Assembly (NCBI RefSeq): GCF_000003605.2
Contig: NW_003148117.1
Span: 1-28,340, forward strand
Source: Saccoglossus kowalevskii
Lineage: Eukaryota > Hemichordata > Enteropneusta > Harrimaniidae
DNA length: 28,340 nt
Reading direction: 5' to 3'
The notes below the pieces were generated by a model. That model searched no databases, was not told the origin of the DNA, and saw only the letters and a list, made by a program, of their open reading frames with translations. The translations under genes were made by a program, and so were the position numbers. This document shows, one piece after another, positions 1 through 12,581 of the stretch; positions within the stretch are counted from its first letter, which is position 1; each line of letters opens with the position of its first letter.

Positions 1-147
1 TCCATGCATTAACGAAATCCAGTTCTAGAATGACAGAAATAATGCCCAATTTTCATGAATTTTTAGAACCAAGATGTCTCCTCACAATCAACCAGGCAGC
101 AGTACAGCAATGATTCTCAATCTGTACCAACTTTATGATACTTAATA
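1..147. other. Unique flank left of the satellite array
   Basis: This AT-rich sequence shows no resemblance to the 74-bp unit. It has no open frame of useful length, no recognisable promoter, tRNA or transposon end, and no microsatellite. It is the only non-repetitive DNA in the window and so the only anchor for mapping the array to a chromosome. It is too short to show whether it belongs to a gene, an old transposon or other intergenic DNA. Confidence 0.85.
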
Positions 148-220
148 ATTTGGACAATATACAGTGGTATGGTTGTCATTGCTTTAACACATTGGAGACC
201 ACACAAATGTTACTACAAAC
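148..220 (+). repeat. First unit and left array boundary
   Basis: Recognisable repeat sequence begins at ATTTGGACAATATACAG. Compared with ATTATGGGCAATATACAG this lacks one A and has one G-to-A change, so the unit is 73 bp. The sequence before it (TTATGATACTTAATA) does not align to the end of a unit. This unit and the next carry AGTGGTATGG, a variant otherwise seen only in three interior units (10435, 11545 and 25335 starts). The edge lacks the gradual decay often described for old satellite margins. Confidence 0.85.
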
Positions 221-886
221 ATTATGGGCAATATACAGTGGTATGGTTGTCATTGCTTTAACACATTGGAGACCACACAAATGTTACTACAAACATTATG
301 GGCAATATACAGTGCTATGGTTGTCATTGCTTTAACACATTGGAGACCACACAAATGTTACTACAAACATTATGGGCAATATACAGTGCTATGGTTGTCA
401 TTGCTTTAACACATTGGAGACCACACAAATGTTACTACAAACATTATGGGCAATATACAGTGCTATGGTTGTCATTGCTTTAACACATTGGAGACCACAC
501 AAATGTTACTACAAACATTATGGGCAATATACAGTGATATGGTTGTCATTGCTTTAACACATTGGAGACCACACAAATGTTACTGCAAACATTATGGGCA
601 ATATACAGTGCTATAGTTGTCATTGCTTTAACACATTGGAGACCACACACATGTTACTACAAACATTATGGGCAATATACAGTGATATGGTTGTTATTGC
701 TTTAACACATTGGAGACCACACAAATGTTACTACAAACATTATGGGCAATATACAGTGATATGGTTGTCATTGCTTTAACACATTGGAGACCACACAAAT
801 GTTACTACAAACATTATGGGCAATATACAGTGCTATGGTTTTCATTGCTTTAACACATTGGAGACCACACAAATGTTACTACAAAC
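148..886 (+). repeat. Pure class A edge domain (10 units)
   Basis: All ten units next to the flank carry the class A signature GCTTTAACACATTGG, and nine of the ten end in TTACTACAAAC (one, at 520-590, has CTGCAAAC). The AGTG(G/A/C)TATGG position varies here. The first class B signature, GCGTTAACAGATTGG, appears in the unit starting at 887. Class A runs of similar purity recur inside the array, for example about 2957-3400, 12511-13024 and 19548-19990. Confidence 0.85.
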
Positions 887-1848
887 ATTATGGGCAATAT
901 ACAGTGCTATGGTTGTCATTGCGTTAACAGATTGGAGACCACACAAATGTTACTGCAAACATTATGGGCAATATACAGTGCTATGGTTGTCATTGCGTTA
1001 ACAGATTGGAGACCACACAAATGTTACTACAAACATTATGGGCAATATACAGTGCTATGGTTGCCATTGCGTTAACAGATTGGAGACCATACAAACGTTA
1101 CTGCAAACATTATGGGCAATATACAGTGCTATGGTTGTCATTGCGTTAACAGATTGGAGACCACACAAATGTTACTACAAACATTATGGGCAATATACAG
1201 TGCTATGGTTGTCATTGCGTTAACACATTGGAGACCACACAAATGTTACTACAAACATTATGGGCAATATACAGTGCTATGGTTGTCATTGCGTTAACAG
1301 ATTGGAGACCACACAAATGTTACTACAAACATTATGGGCAATATACAGTGCTATGGTTGTCATTGCGTTAACACATTGGAGACCATACAAACGTTACTGC
1401 AAACATTATGGGCAATATACAGTGCTATGGTTGTCATTGCTTTAACACATTGGAGACCACACAAATGTTACTGCAAACATTATGGGCAATATACAGTGCT
1501 ATGGTTGTCATTGCGTTAACAGATTGGAGACCACACAAATGTTACTGCAAACATTATGGGCAATATACAGTGCTATGGTTGTCATTGCGTTAACAGATTG
1601 GAGACCACACAAATGTTACTGCAAACATTATGGGCAATATACAGTGCTATGGTTGTCATTGCGTTAACAGATTGGAGACCACACAAATGTTACTACAAAC
1701 ATTATGGGCAATATACAGTGCTATGGTTGTCATTGCGTTAACAGATTGGAGACCACACAAATGTTACTGCAAACATTATGGGCAATATACAGTGCTATGG
1801 TTGTCATTGCGTTAACAGATTAGAGACTACACAAATGTTACTGCAAAC

Positions 1849-1920
1849 ATTATGGGCATATACAGTGCTATGGTTGTCATTGCTGTACACATTGGAGACC
1901 ATACAAACGTTACTGCAAAC
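1849..1920 (+). repeat. 72-bp variant unit with two single-base deletions
   Basis: This unit reads GGGCATATACAG instead of GGGCAATATACAG, and GCTGTACACATTGG instead of GCTTTAACACATTGG. It loses two bases in total and the usual TAA. The previous unit carries the rare ATTAGAGACTAC variant, also seen near 12329, 26119 and 27823. Confidence 0.85.
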
Positions 1921-2438
1921 ATTATGGGCAATATACAGTGCTATGGTTGTCATTGCTTTAACACATTGGAGACCACACAAATGTTACTGCAAACATTATG
2001 GGCAATATACAGTGCTATGGTTGTCATTGCGTTAACAGATTGGAGACCACACAAATGTTACTGCAAACATTATGGGCAATATACAGTGCTATGGTTGTCA
2101 TTGCGTTAACAGATTGGAGACTACACAAATGTTACTGCAAACATTATGGGCAATATACAGTGCTATGGTTGTCATTGCGTTAACACATTGGAGACCACAC
2201 AAATGTTACTGCAAACATTATGGGCAATATATAGTGCTATGGTTGTCATTGCGTTAACACATTGGAGACCACACAAATGTTACTACAAACATTATGGGCA
2301 ATATACAGTGCTATGGTTGTCATTGCGTTAACACATTGGAGACCACACAAATGTTACTACAAACATTATGGGCAATATACAGTGCTATGGTTGTCATTGC
2401 GTTAACACATTGGAGACCACACAAATGTTACTGCAAAC
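1921..2438 (+). repeat. Seven-unit block repeated at 5551-6068
   Basis: The ordered markers are a class A unit, a class B unit, GAGACTACAC, a GCGTTAACAC unit, ATATATAGTGC (about 2227) and two further GCGTTAACAC units. The same order returns at 5551, 3630 bases downstream, with ATATATAGTGC at about 5857. The offset is 49 units plus 4, which matches the indels lying between the copies. Confidence 0.75.
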
Positions 2439-3053
2439 ATTATGGGCAATATACAGTGCTATGGTTGTCATAGCGTTAACAGATTGGAGACTACACAAAT
2501 GTTACTACAAACATTATGGGCAATATACAGTGCTATGGTTGTCATTGCGTTAACGCATTGGAGACCACACAAATGTTACTGTAAACATTATGGGCAATAT
2601 ACAGTGCTATGGTTGTCATTGCGTTAACAGATTGGAGACCACACAAATGTTACTGCAAACATTATGGGCAATATACAGTGCTATGGTTGTCATTGCGTTA
2701 ACAGATTGGAGACCACACAAACGTTACTGCAAACATTATGGACAATATACAGTGCTATGGTTGTCATTGCTTTAACACATTGGAGACCACACAAATGTTA
2801 CTGCAAACATTATGGGCAATATACAGTGCTATGGTTGTCATTGCGTTAACAGATTGGAGACCACACAAATGTTACTGCAAACATTATGGGCAATATACAG
2901 TGCTATGGTTGCCATTGCATTAACAGATTGGAGACCATACAAACGTTACTACAAACATTATGGGCAATATACAGTGCTATGGTTGTCATTGCTTTAACAC
3001 ATTGGAGACCACACAAATGTTACTGCAAACATTATGGGCAATATACAGTGCTA
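2439..3053 (+). repeat. Parental block P2 of the 6.6-7.6 kb composite
   Basis: This run of units carries an ordered set of rare variants: TCATAGCG (2439 unit), ACGCATTGG with CTGTAAAC (2513 unit), CACAAACGTT (2661 unit), ATGGACAATATAC (2735 unit) and GCCATTGCATTAAC (2883 unit). The same order recurs at 7030-7644, an offset of 4591 bases. The first two marked units also recur at 3844-3991. Confidence 0.85.
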
Positions 3054-3399
3054 TGGTTGTCATTGCTTTAACACATTGGAGACCACACAAATGTTACTAC
3101 AAACATTATGGGCAATATACAGTGCTATGGTTGTCATTGCTTTAACACATTGGAGACCACACAAATGTTACTGCAAACATTATGGGCAATATACAGTGCT
3201 ATGGTTGTCATTGCTTTAACACATTGGAGACCACACACATGTTACTACAAACATTATGGGCAATATACAGTGCTATGGTTGTCATTGCTTTAACACATTG
3301 GAGACCACACAAATGTTACTACAACATTATGGGCAATATACAGTGATATGGTTGTCATTGCTTTAACACATTGGAGACCACACAAATGTTACTACAAAC

Positions 3400-3991
3400 A
3401 TTATGGGCAATACACAGTGCTATGGTTGTCATTGCGTTAACACATTGGAGACCACACAAATGTTACTGCAAACATTATGGGCAATACACGGTGCTATGGT
3501 TGTCATTGGGTTAACAGATTGGAGACCACACAAATGTTACTACAAACATTATGGGCAATATACAGTGCTATGGTTGTCATTGCGTTAACACATTGGAGAC
3601 CACACAAATGTTACTGCAAACATTATGGGCAATATACAGTGCTATGGTTGTCATTGCGTTAACAGATTGGAGACCATACAAACGTTACTGCAAACATCAT
3701 GGGCAATATACAGTGCTATGGTTGTCATTGCTTTAACACATTGGAGACCACACAAATGTTACTGCAAACATTATGGGCAATATACAGTGCTATGGTTGTC
3801 ATTGCGTTAACAGATTGGAGACAACACAAATGTTACTGCAAACATTATGGGCAATATACAGTGCTATGGTTGTCATAGCGTTAACAGATTGGAGACTACA
3901 CAAATGTTACTACAAACATTATGGGCAATATACAGTGCTATGGTTGTCATTGCGTTAACGCATTGGAGACCACACAAATGTTACTGTAAAC
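3400..3991 (+). repeat. Parental block P1 (ACACAG / ACACGG / CATCATGGG haplotype)
   Basis: This is an ordered series of eight units: CAATACACAG with GCGTTAACAC, then CAATACACGG with GGGTTAACAG, a class-mixed unit, a CATACAAACGTT unit, CATCATGGG, GAGACAACAC, TCATAGCG and ACGCATTGG/CTGTAAAC. The full series recurs at 6586-7177 (offset 3186). The first five units also recur at 13025 and 14430. In these copies a preceding unit has lost one A (TACTACAACATT). Confidence 0.85.
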
Positions 3992-5480
3992 ATTATGGGC
4001 AATATACAGTGCTATGGTTGTCATTGCGTTAACAGATTGGAGACCACACAAATGTTACTGCAAACATTATGGGCAATATACAGTGCTATGGTTGTCATTG
4101 CGTTAACACATTGGAGACCACACAAATGTTACTGCAAACATTATGGGCAATATACAGTGCTATGGTTGTCATTGCTTTAACACATTGGAGACCACACAAA
4201 TGTTACTACAAACATTATGGGCAATATACAGTGCTATGGTTGTCATTGCTTTAACACATTGGAGACCACACAAATGTTACTGCAAACATTATGGGCAATA
4301 TACAGTGCTATGGTTGTCATTGCTTTAACACATTGGAGACCACACACATGTTACTGCAAACATTATGGGCAATATACAGTGCTATGGTTGTCATTGCTTT
4401 AACACATTGGAGACCACACACATGTTACTACAAACATTATGGGCAATATACAGTGCTATGGTTGTCATTGCTTTAACACATTGGAGACCACACAAATGTT
4501 ACTACAACATTATGGGCAATATACAGTGATATGGTTGTCATTGCTTTAACACATTGGAGACCACACAAATGTTACTACAAACATTATGGGCAATACACAG
4601 TGCTATGGTTGTCATTGGGTTAACAGATTGGAGACCACACAAATGTTACTGCAAACATTATGGGCAATATACAGTGCTATGGTTGCCATTGCGTTAACAG
4701 ATTGGAGACCATACAAACGTTACTGCAAACATTATGGGCAATATACAGTGCTATGGTTGTCATTGCTTTAACACATTGGAGACCACACAAATGTTACTAC
4801 AAACATTATGGGCAATATACAGTGCTATGGTTGTCATTGCGTTAACAGATTGGAGACCACACAAATGTTACTACAAACATTATGGGCAATATACAGTGCT
4901 ATAGTTGTCATTGCGTTAACACATTGGAGACCACACAAATGTTACTACAAACATTATGGGCAATATACAGTGCTATGGTTGTCATTGCGTTAACAGATTG
5001 GAGACCACACAAATGTTACTACAAACATTATGGGCAATATACAGTGTTATGGTTGTCATTGCGTTAACACATTGGAGACCACACAAATGTTACTACAAAC
5101 ATTATGGGCAATATACAGTGCTATGGTTGTCATTGCGTTAACAGATTGGAGACCACACGAATGTTACTACAAACATTATGGGCAATATACAGTGCTATGG
5201 TTGTCATTGCGTTAACAGATTGGAGACTACACAAATGTTACTACAAACATTATGGGCAATACACAGTGCTATGGTTGTCATTGGGTTAACAGATTGGAGA
5301 CTACACAAATGTTACTGCAAACATTATGGGCAATATACAGTGCTATGGTTGTCATTGCTTTAACACATTGGAGACCACACAAATGTTACTGCAAACATTA
5401 TGGGCAATATATAGTGCTATGGTTGTCATTGGGTTAACAGATTGGAGACTACACAAATGTTACTGCAAACATTATGGGCA

Positions 5481-5490
5481 ATACTAGTAT
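5481..5490. repeat. 6-bp insertion forming palindrome ATACTAGTAT, site 1
   Basis: CAATATACAG becomes CAATACTAGTATACAG, a net gain of six bases that creates a perfect 10-bp palindrome with an ACTAGT (SpeI) core. The unit carries GCGTTAACACATTGG and CATACAAACGTT. Confidence 0.9.
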
Positions 5491-6585
5491 ACAGTGCTAT
5501 GGTTGTCATTGCGTTAACACATTGGAGACCATACAAACGTTACTGCAAACATTATGGGCAATATACAGTGCTATGGTTGTCATTGCTTTAACACATTGGA
5601 GACCACACAAATGTTACTGCAAACATTATGGGCAATATACAGTGCTATGGTTGTCATTGCGTTAACAGATTGGAGACCACACAAATGTTACTGCAAACAT
5701 TATGGGCAATATACAGTGCTATGGTTGTCATTGCGTTAACAGATTGGAGACTACACAAATGTTACTGCAAACATTATGGGCAATATACAGTGCTATGGTT
5801 GTCATTGCGTTAACACATTGGAGACCACACAAATGTTACTGCAAACATTATGGGCAATATATAGTGCTATGGTTGTCATTGCGTTAACACATTGGAGACC
5901 ACACAAATGTTACTACAAACATTATGGGCAATATACAGTGCTATGGTTGTCATTGCGTTAACACATTGGAGACCACACAAATGTTACTACAAACATTATG
6001 GGCAATATACAGTGCTATGGTTGTCATTGCGTTAACACATTGGAGACCACACAAATGTTACTGCAAACATTATGGGCAATATACAGTGCTATGGTTGTCA
6101 TTGCGTTAACAGATTGGAGACCACACAAATGTTACTACAAACATTATGGGCAATATACAGTGCTATGGTTGTCATTGCGTTAACACATTGGAGACCACAC
6201 AAATGTTACTACAAACATTATGGGCAATATACAGTGCTATGGTTGTCATTGCGTTAACACATTGGAGACCACACAAATGTTACTACAAACATTATGGGCA
6301 ATATACAGTGCTATGGTTGTCATTGCGTTAACACATTGGAGACCACACAAATGTTACTACAAACATTATGGGCAATATACAGTGCTATGGTTGCCATTGC
6401 GTTAACAGATTGGAGACCACACAAATGTTACTACAAACATTATGGGCAATATACAGTGCTATGGTTGTCATTGCTTTAACAGATTGGAGACCACACAAAT
6501 GTTACTACAACATTATGGGCAATATACAGGGATATGGTTGTCATTGCTTTAACACATTGGAGACCACACAAATGTTACTACAAAC

Positions 6586-7644
6586 ATTATGGGCAATACA
6601 CAGTGCTATGGTTGTCATTGCGTTAACACATTGGAGACCACACAAATGTTACTGCAAACATTATGGGCAATACACGGTGCTATGGTTGTCATTGGGTTAA
6701 CAGATTGGAGACCACACAAATGTTACTACAAACATTATGGGCAATATACAGTGCTATGGTTGTCATTGCGTTAACACATTGGAGACCACACAAATGTTAC
6801 TGCAAACATTATGGGCAATATACAGTGCTATGGTTGTCATTGCGTTAACAGATTGGAGACCATACAAACGTTACTGCAAACATCATGGGCAATATACAGT
6901 GCTATGGTTGTCATTGCTTTAACACATTGGAGACCACACAAATGTTACTGCAAACATTATGGGCAATATACAGTGCTATGGTTGTCATTGCGTTAACAGA
7001 TTGGAGACAACACAAATGTTACTGCAAACATTATGGGCAATATACAGTGCTATGGTTGTCATAGCGTTAACAGATTGGAGACTACACAAATGTTACTACA
7101 AACATTATGGGCAATATACAGTGCTATGGTTGTCATTGCGTTAACGCATTGGAGACCACACAAATGTTACTGTAAACATTATGGGCAATATACAGTGCTA
7201 TGGTTGTCATTGCGTTAACAGATTGGAGACCACACAAATGTTACTGCAAACATTATGGGCAATATACAGTGCTATGGTTGTCATTGCGTTAACAGATTGG
7301 AGACCACACAAACGTTACTGCAAACATTATGGACAATATACAGTGCTATGGTTGTCATTGCTTTAACACATTGGAGACCACACAAATGTTACTGCAAACA
7401 TTATGGGCAATATACAGTGCTATGGTTGTCATTGCGTTAACAGATTGGAGACCACACAAATGTTACTGCAAACATTATGGGCAATATACAGTGCTATGGT
7501 TGCCATTGCATTAACAGATTGGAGACCATACAAACGTTACTACAAACATTATGGGCAATATACAGTGCTATGGTTGTCATTGCTTTAACACATTGGAGAC
7601 CACACAAATGTTACTGCAAACATTATGGGCAATATACAGTGCTA
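6586..7644 (+). repeat. Composite block joining copies of P1 and P2
   Basis: From 6586 to about 7180 this block follows 3400-3991 marker for marker. From about 7178 to 7644 it follows 2587-3053 instead, including CACAAACGTT at 7312, ATGGACAATATAC at 7329 and GCCATTGCATTAAC near 7502. The switch falls inside the units that P1 and P2 share (TCATAGCG and ACGCATTGG/CTGTAAAC). This is the pattern expected of unequal crossing over or gene conversion in register. The next unit (7622 start) has an extra G (CTATGGGTTGTC), making it 75 bp. Confidence 0.8.
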
Positions 7645-9176
7645 TGGGTTGTCATTGCTTTAACACATTGGAGACCACACAAATGTTACTACAAACATTA
7701 TGGGCAATATACAGTGCTATGGTTGTCATTGCGTTAACAGATTGGAGACCACACAAATGTTACTACAAACATTATGGGCAATATACAGTGCTATGGTTGT
7801 CATTGCGTTAACACATTGGAGACCACACAAATGTTACTACAAACATTATGGGCAATATACAGTGCTATGGTTGTCATTGCGTTAACACATTGGAGACCAC
7901 ACAAATGTTACTACAAACATTATGGGCAATACACAGTGCTATGGTTGTCATTGCGTTAACAGATTGGAGACCACACAAATGTTACTGCAAACATTATGGG
8001 CAATATACAGTGCTATGGTTGTCATTGCTTTAACACATTGGAGACCACACAAATGTTACTACAAACATTATGGGCAATATACAGTGCTATGGTTGTCATT
8101 GCTTTAACACATTGGAGACCACACAAATGTTACTACAAACATTATGGGCAATATACAGTGCTATGGTTGTCATTGCGTTAACACATTGGAGACCACACAA
8201 ATGTTACTACAAACATTATGGGCAATATACAGTGCTATGGTTGTCATTGCGTTAACAGATTGGAGACCACACAAATGTTACTGCAAACATTATGGGCAAT
8301 ATACAGTGCTATGGTTGTCATTGCTTTAACACATTGGAGACCACACAAATGTTACTGCAAACATTATGGGCAATACACAGTGCTATGGTTGTCATTGGGT
8401 TAACAGATTGGAGACCACACAAATGTTACTGCAAACATTATGGGCAATATACAGTGCTATGGTTGTCATTGCGTTAACACATTGGAGACCACACAAATGT
8501 TACTGCAAACATTATGGGCAATATACAGTGCTATGGTTGTCATTGCGTTAACACATTGGAGACCACACAAACGTTACTGCAAACATTATGGGCAATACAC
8601 AGTGCTATGGTTGTCATTGCGTTAACAGATTGGAGACCACACAAATGTTACTGCAAACATTATGGGCAATATACAGTGCTATGGTTGTCATTGGGTTAAC
8701 AGATTGGAGACCACACAAATGTTACTACAAACATTATGGGCAATATACAGTGATATGGTTGTCATTGGGTTAACAGATTGGAGACCACACAAATGTTACT
8801 GCAAACATTATGGGCAATATACAGTGCTATGGTTGTCATTGCGTTAACACATTGGAGACCACACAAATGTTACTGCAAACATTATGGGCAATATACAGTG
8901 CTATGGTTGTCATTGCGTTAACAGATTGGAGACCATACAAACGTTACTGCAAACATCATGGGCAATATACAGTGCTATGGTTGTCATTGCTTTAACACAT
9001 TGGAGACCACACAAATGTTACTGCAAACATTATGGGCAATATACAGTGCTATGGTTGTCATTGCGTTAACAGATTGGAGACAACACAAATGTTACTGCAA
9101 ACATTATGGGCAATATACAGTGCTATGGTTGCCATTGCGTTAACAGATTGGAGACCATACAAACGTTACTGCAAAC

Positions 9177-9398
9177 ATTATGGGCAATATACAGTGCTAT
9201 GGTTGTCATTGCGTTAACAGATTGAAGACCACACAAATGTTACTACAAACATTATGGGCAATATACAGTGCTATGGTTGTCATTGTGTTAACAGATTGGA
9301 GACCACACAAATGTTACTGCAAACATTATGGGCAATATACAGTGCTATGGTTGTCATTTCGTTAACAGATTGGAGACCACACGAATGTTACTGCAAAC
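9177..9398 (+). repeat. Marked three-unit cassette (ATTGAAGACC / TTGTGTTAAC / TTTCGTTAAC), copy 1 of 5
   Basis: Three consecutive units carry ATTGAAGACC, then CATTGTGTTAAC, then CATTTCGTTAAC. The same ordered trio occurs at 11027, 16280, 22520 and 26594. The spacings (1850, 5253, 6240 and 4074) are whole unit multiples once the intervening indels are counted. The 16280 copy also carries ATATATAGTGC in its middle unit. The cassette is a good marker for following amplification. Confidence 0.85.
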
Positions 9399-10212
9399 AT
9401 TATGGGCAATATACAGTGCTATGGTTGTCATTGCGTTAACAGATTGGAGACCATACAAACGTTACTGCAAACATTATGGGCAATATACAGTGCTATGGTT
9501 GCCATTGCGTTAACAGATTGGAGACCATACAAACGTTACTGCAAACATTATGGGCAATATACAGTGCTATGGTTGTCATTGCTTTAACACATTGGAGACC
9601 ACACAAATGTTACTACAAACATTATGGGCAATACACAGTGCTATGGTTGTCATTGCGTTAACAGATTGGAGACCACACAAATGTTACTGCAAACATTATG
9701 GGCAATATACAGTGCTATGGTTGTCATTGCTTTAACACATTGGAGACCACACAAATGTTACTGCAAACATTATGGGCAATACACAGTGCTATGGTTGTCA
9801 TTGCTTTAACACATTGGAGACCACACAAATGTTACTACAAACATTATGGGCAATATACAGTGCTATGGTTGTCATTGCTTTAACACATTGGAGACCACAC
9901 AAATGTTACTACAAACATTATGGGCAATATACAGTGCTATGGTTGTCATTGCGTTAACAGATTGGAGACCACACAAATGTTACTGCAAACATTATGGGCA
10001 ATATACAGTGCTATGGTTGTCATTGCTTTAACACATTGGAGACCACACACATGTTACTACAAACATTATGGGCAATATACAGTGCTATGGTTGTCATTGC
10101 TTTAACACATTGGAAACCACACAAATGTTACTACAAACATTATGGGCAATATACAGTGATATGGTTGTCATTGCTTTAACACATTGGAGACCACACAAAT
10201 GTTACTACAAAC

Positions 10213-11322
10213 ATTATGGGCAATATACAGTGCTATGATTGTCATTGCTTTAACAGATTGGAGACCACACAAATGTTACTGCAAACATTATGGGCAATAT
10301 ACAGTGCTATGGTTGTCATTGCGTTAACAGATTGGAGACCACACAAATGTTACTACAAACATTATGGGCAATATACTGTGCTATGGTTGTCAATTCTTTA
10401 ACACATTGGAGACCACACAAATGTTACTGCAAACATTATGGGCAACATACAGTGGTATGGTTGTCATTGCTTTAACAAATTGGAGACCACACAAATGTTA
10501 CTGCAAACATTATGGGCAATATACAGTGCTATGGTTGTCATTGCTTTAACACATTGGAGACCACACACATGTTACTACAAACATTATGGGCAATATACAG
10601 TGCTATGGTTGTCATTGCTTTAACACATTGGAAACCACACAAATGTTACTACAAACATTATGGGCAATATACAGTGATATGGTTGTCATTGCTTTAACAC
10701 ATTGGAGACCACACAAATGTTACTACAAACATTATGGGCAATATACAGTGCTATGGTTGCCATTGCGTTAACAGATTGGAGACCACACAAATGTTACTGC
10801 AAACATTATGGGCAATATACAGTGCTATGGTTGTCATTGCGTTAACAGATTGGAGACCACACAAATGTTACTACAAACATTATGGGCAATATACAGTGCT
10901 ATGGTTGTCATTGCTTTAACACATTGGAGACCACACAAATGTTACAACAAACATTATGGGCAATATACAGTGATATGGTTGTCATTGCTTTAACACATTG
11001 GAGACCACACAAATGTTACTGCAAACATTATGGGCAATATACAGTGCTATGGTTGTCATTGCGTTAACAGATTGAAGACCACACAAATGTTACTACAAAC
11101 ATTATGGGCAATATACAGTGCTATGGTTGTCATTGTGTTAACAGATTGGAGACCACACAAATGTTACTGCAAACATTATGGGCAATATACAGTGCTATGG
11201 TTGTCATTTCGTTAACAGATTGGAGACCACACAAATGTTACTACAAACATTATGGGCAATATACAGTGCTATGGTTGTCATTGCGTTAACAGATTGGAGA
11301 CCACACAAATGTTACTACAAAC
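10213..11322 (+). repeat. 15-unit segment, copy 1
   Basis: Ordered rare variants in this segment are CTATGATTG (10213 unit), ATATACTGTGC with TCAATTCTTTAAC (10361), CAACATACAGTGGTATGG with AACAAATTGG (10435), CACACATG (10509), GGAAACCAC (10583), GTGATATGG (10657), TTGCCATTGCG (10731) and TTACAACAAAC (10879). The same order follows 1110 bases (15 units) later. The match ends near 11005, after which this copy runs into the ATTGAAGACC cassette and the second copy does not. Confidence 0.85.
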
Positions 11323-12510
11323 ATTATGGGCAATATACAGTGCTATGATTGTCATTGCTTTAACACATTGGAGACCACACAAATGTTACTGCAAACATTA
11401 TGGGCAATATACAGTGCTATGGTTGTCATTGCGTTAACAGATTGGAGACCACACAAATGTTACTACAAACATTATGGGCAATATACAGTGCTATGGTTGT
11501 CATTGCTTTAACACATTGGAGACCACACAAATGTTACTGCAAACATTATGGGCAACATACAGTGGTATGGTTGTCATTGCTTTAACAAATTGGAGACCAC
11601 ACAAATGTTACTGCAAACATTATGGGCAATATACAGTGCTATGGTTGTCATTGCTTTAACACATTGGAGACCACACACATGTTACTACAAACATTATGGG
11701 CAATATACAGTGCTATGGTTGTCATTGCTTTAACACATTGGAAACCACACAAATGTTACTACAAACATTATGGGCAATATACAGTGATATGGTTGTCATT
11801 GCTTTAACACATTGGAGACCACACAAATGTTACTACAAACATTATGGGCAATATACAGTGCTATGGTTGCCATTGCGTTAACAGATTGGAGACCACACAA
11901 ATGTTACTGCAAACATTATGGGCAATATACAGTGCTATGGTTGTCATTGCGTTAACAGATTGGAGACCACACAAATGTTACTACAAACATTATGGGCAAT
12001 ATACAGTGCTATGGTTGTCATTGCTTTAACACATTGGAGACCACACAAATGTTACAACAAACATTATGGGCAATATACAGTGATATGGTTGTCATTGCTT
12101 TAACACATTGGAGACCACACAAATGTTACTACAAACATTATGGACAATATACAGTGCTATGGTTGTCATTGCGTTAACACATTGGAGACCACACAAATGT
12201 TACTACAAACATTATGGGCAATATACAGTGATATGGTTGTCATTGCGTTAACACATTGGAGACCACACAAATGTTACTACAAACATTATGGGCAATATAC
12301 AGTGCTATGGTTGTCATTGCGTTAACAGATTAGAGACTACACAAATGTTACTGCAAACATTATGGGCAATATACAGTGCTATGGTTGCCATTGCGTTAAC
12401 AGATTGGAGACCACACAAATGTTACTGCAAACATTATGGGCAATATACAGTGCTATGGTTGTCATTGCGTTAACAGATTGGAGACCACACGAATGTTACT
12501 AGCAAACATT
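11323..12510 (+). repeat. 15-unit segment, copy 2, extended
   Basis: This repeats the marker order of 10213-11005 without ATATACTGTGC. It then continues with ATGGACAATATAC (12137 unit), GTGATATGG (12211), ATTAGAGACTAC (12285), TTGCCATTGCG (12359) and a CACACGAATG unit with an extra A (TTACTAGCAAAC near 12498). The extended version is shared with 25113-26300, 13790 bases away, and not with the adjacent copy. Confidence 0.85.
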
Positions 12511-12581
12511 ATGGGCAATATACAGTGCTATGGTTGTCATTGCTTTAACACATTGGAGACCACACAAATGTTACTGCAAAC

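Noticed and set aside
1-147. Transposon end or promoter in the left flank
   Set aside because: I saw no terminal inverted repeat, target-site duplication, TATA box with supporting context or poly-A tail.
221-294. Origin of the 74-bp unit from two ~37-bp halves
   Set aside because: CATTATGG, CATTGC and CATTGG begin similar-looking stretches, but I could not align the halves beyond short matches without several gaps. The similarity is too weak to claim.
9358-9375. CENP-B box in units with CATTTCGTTAACAGATTGG
   Set aside because: TTCG is present but the required A and the CGGG half of the box are absent, and only a few units have TTCG at all.
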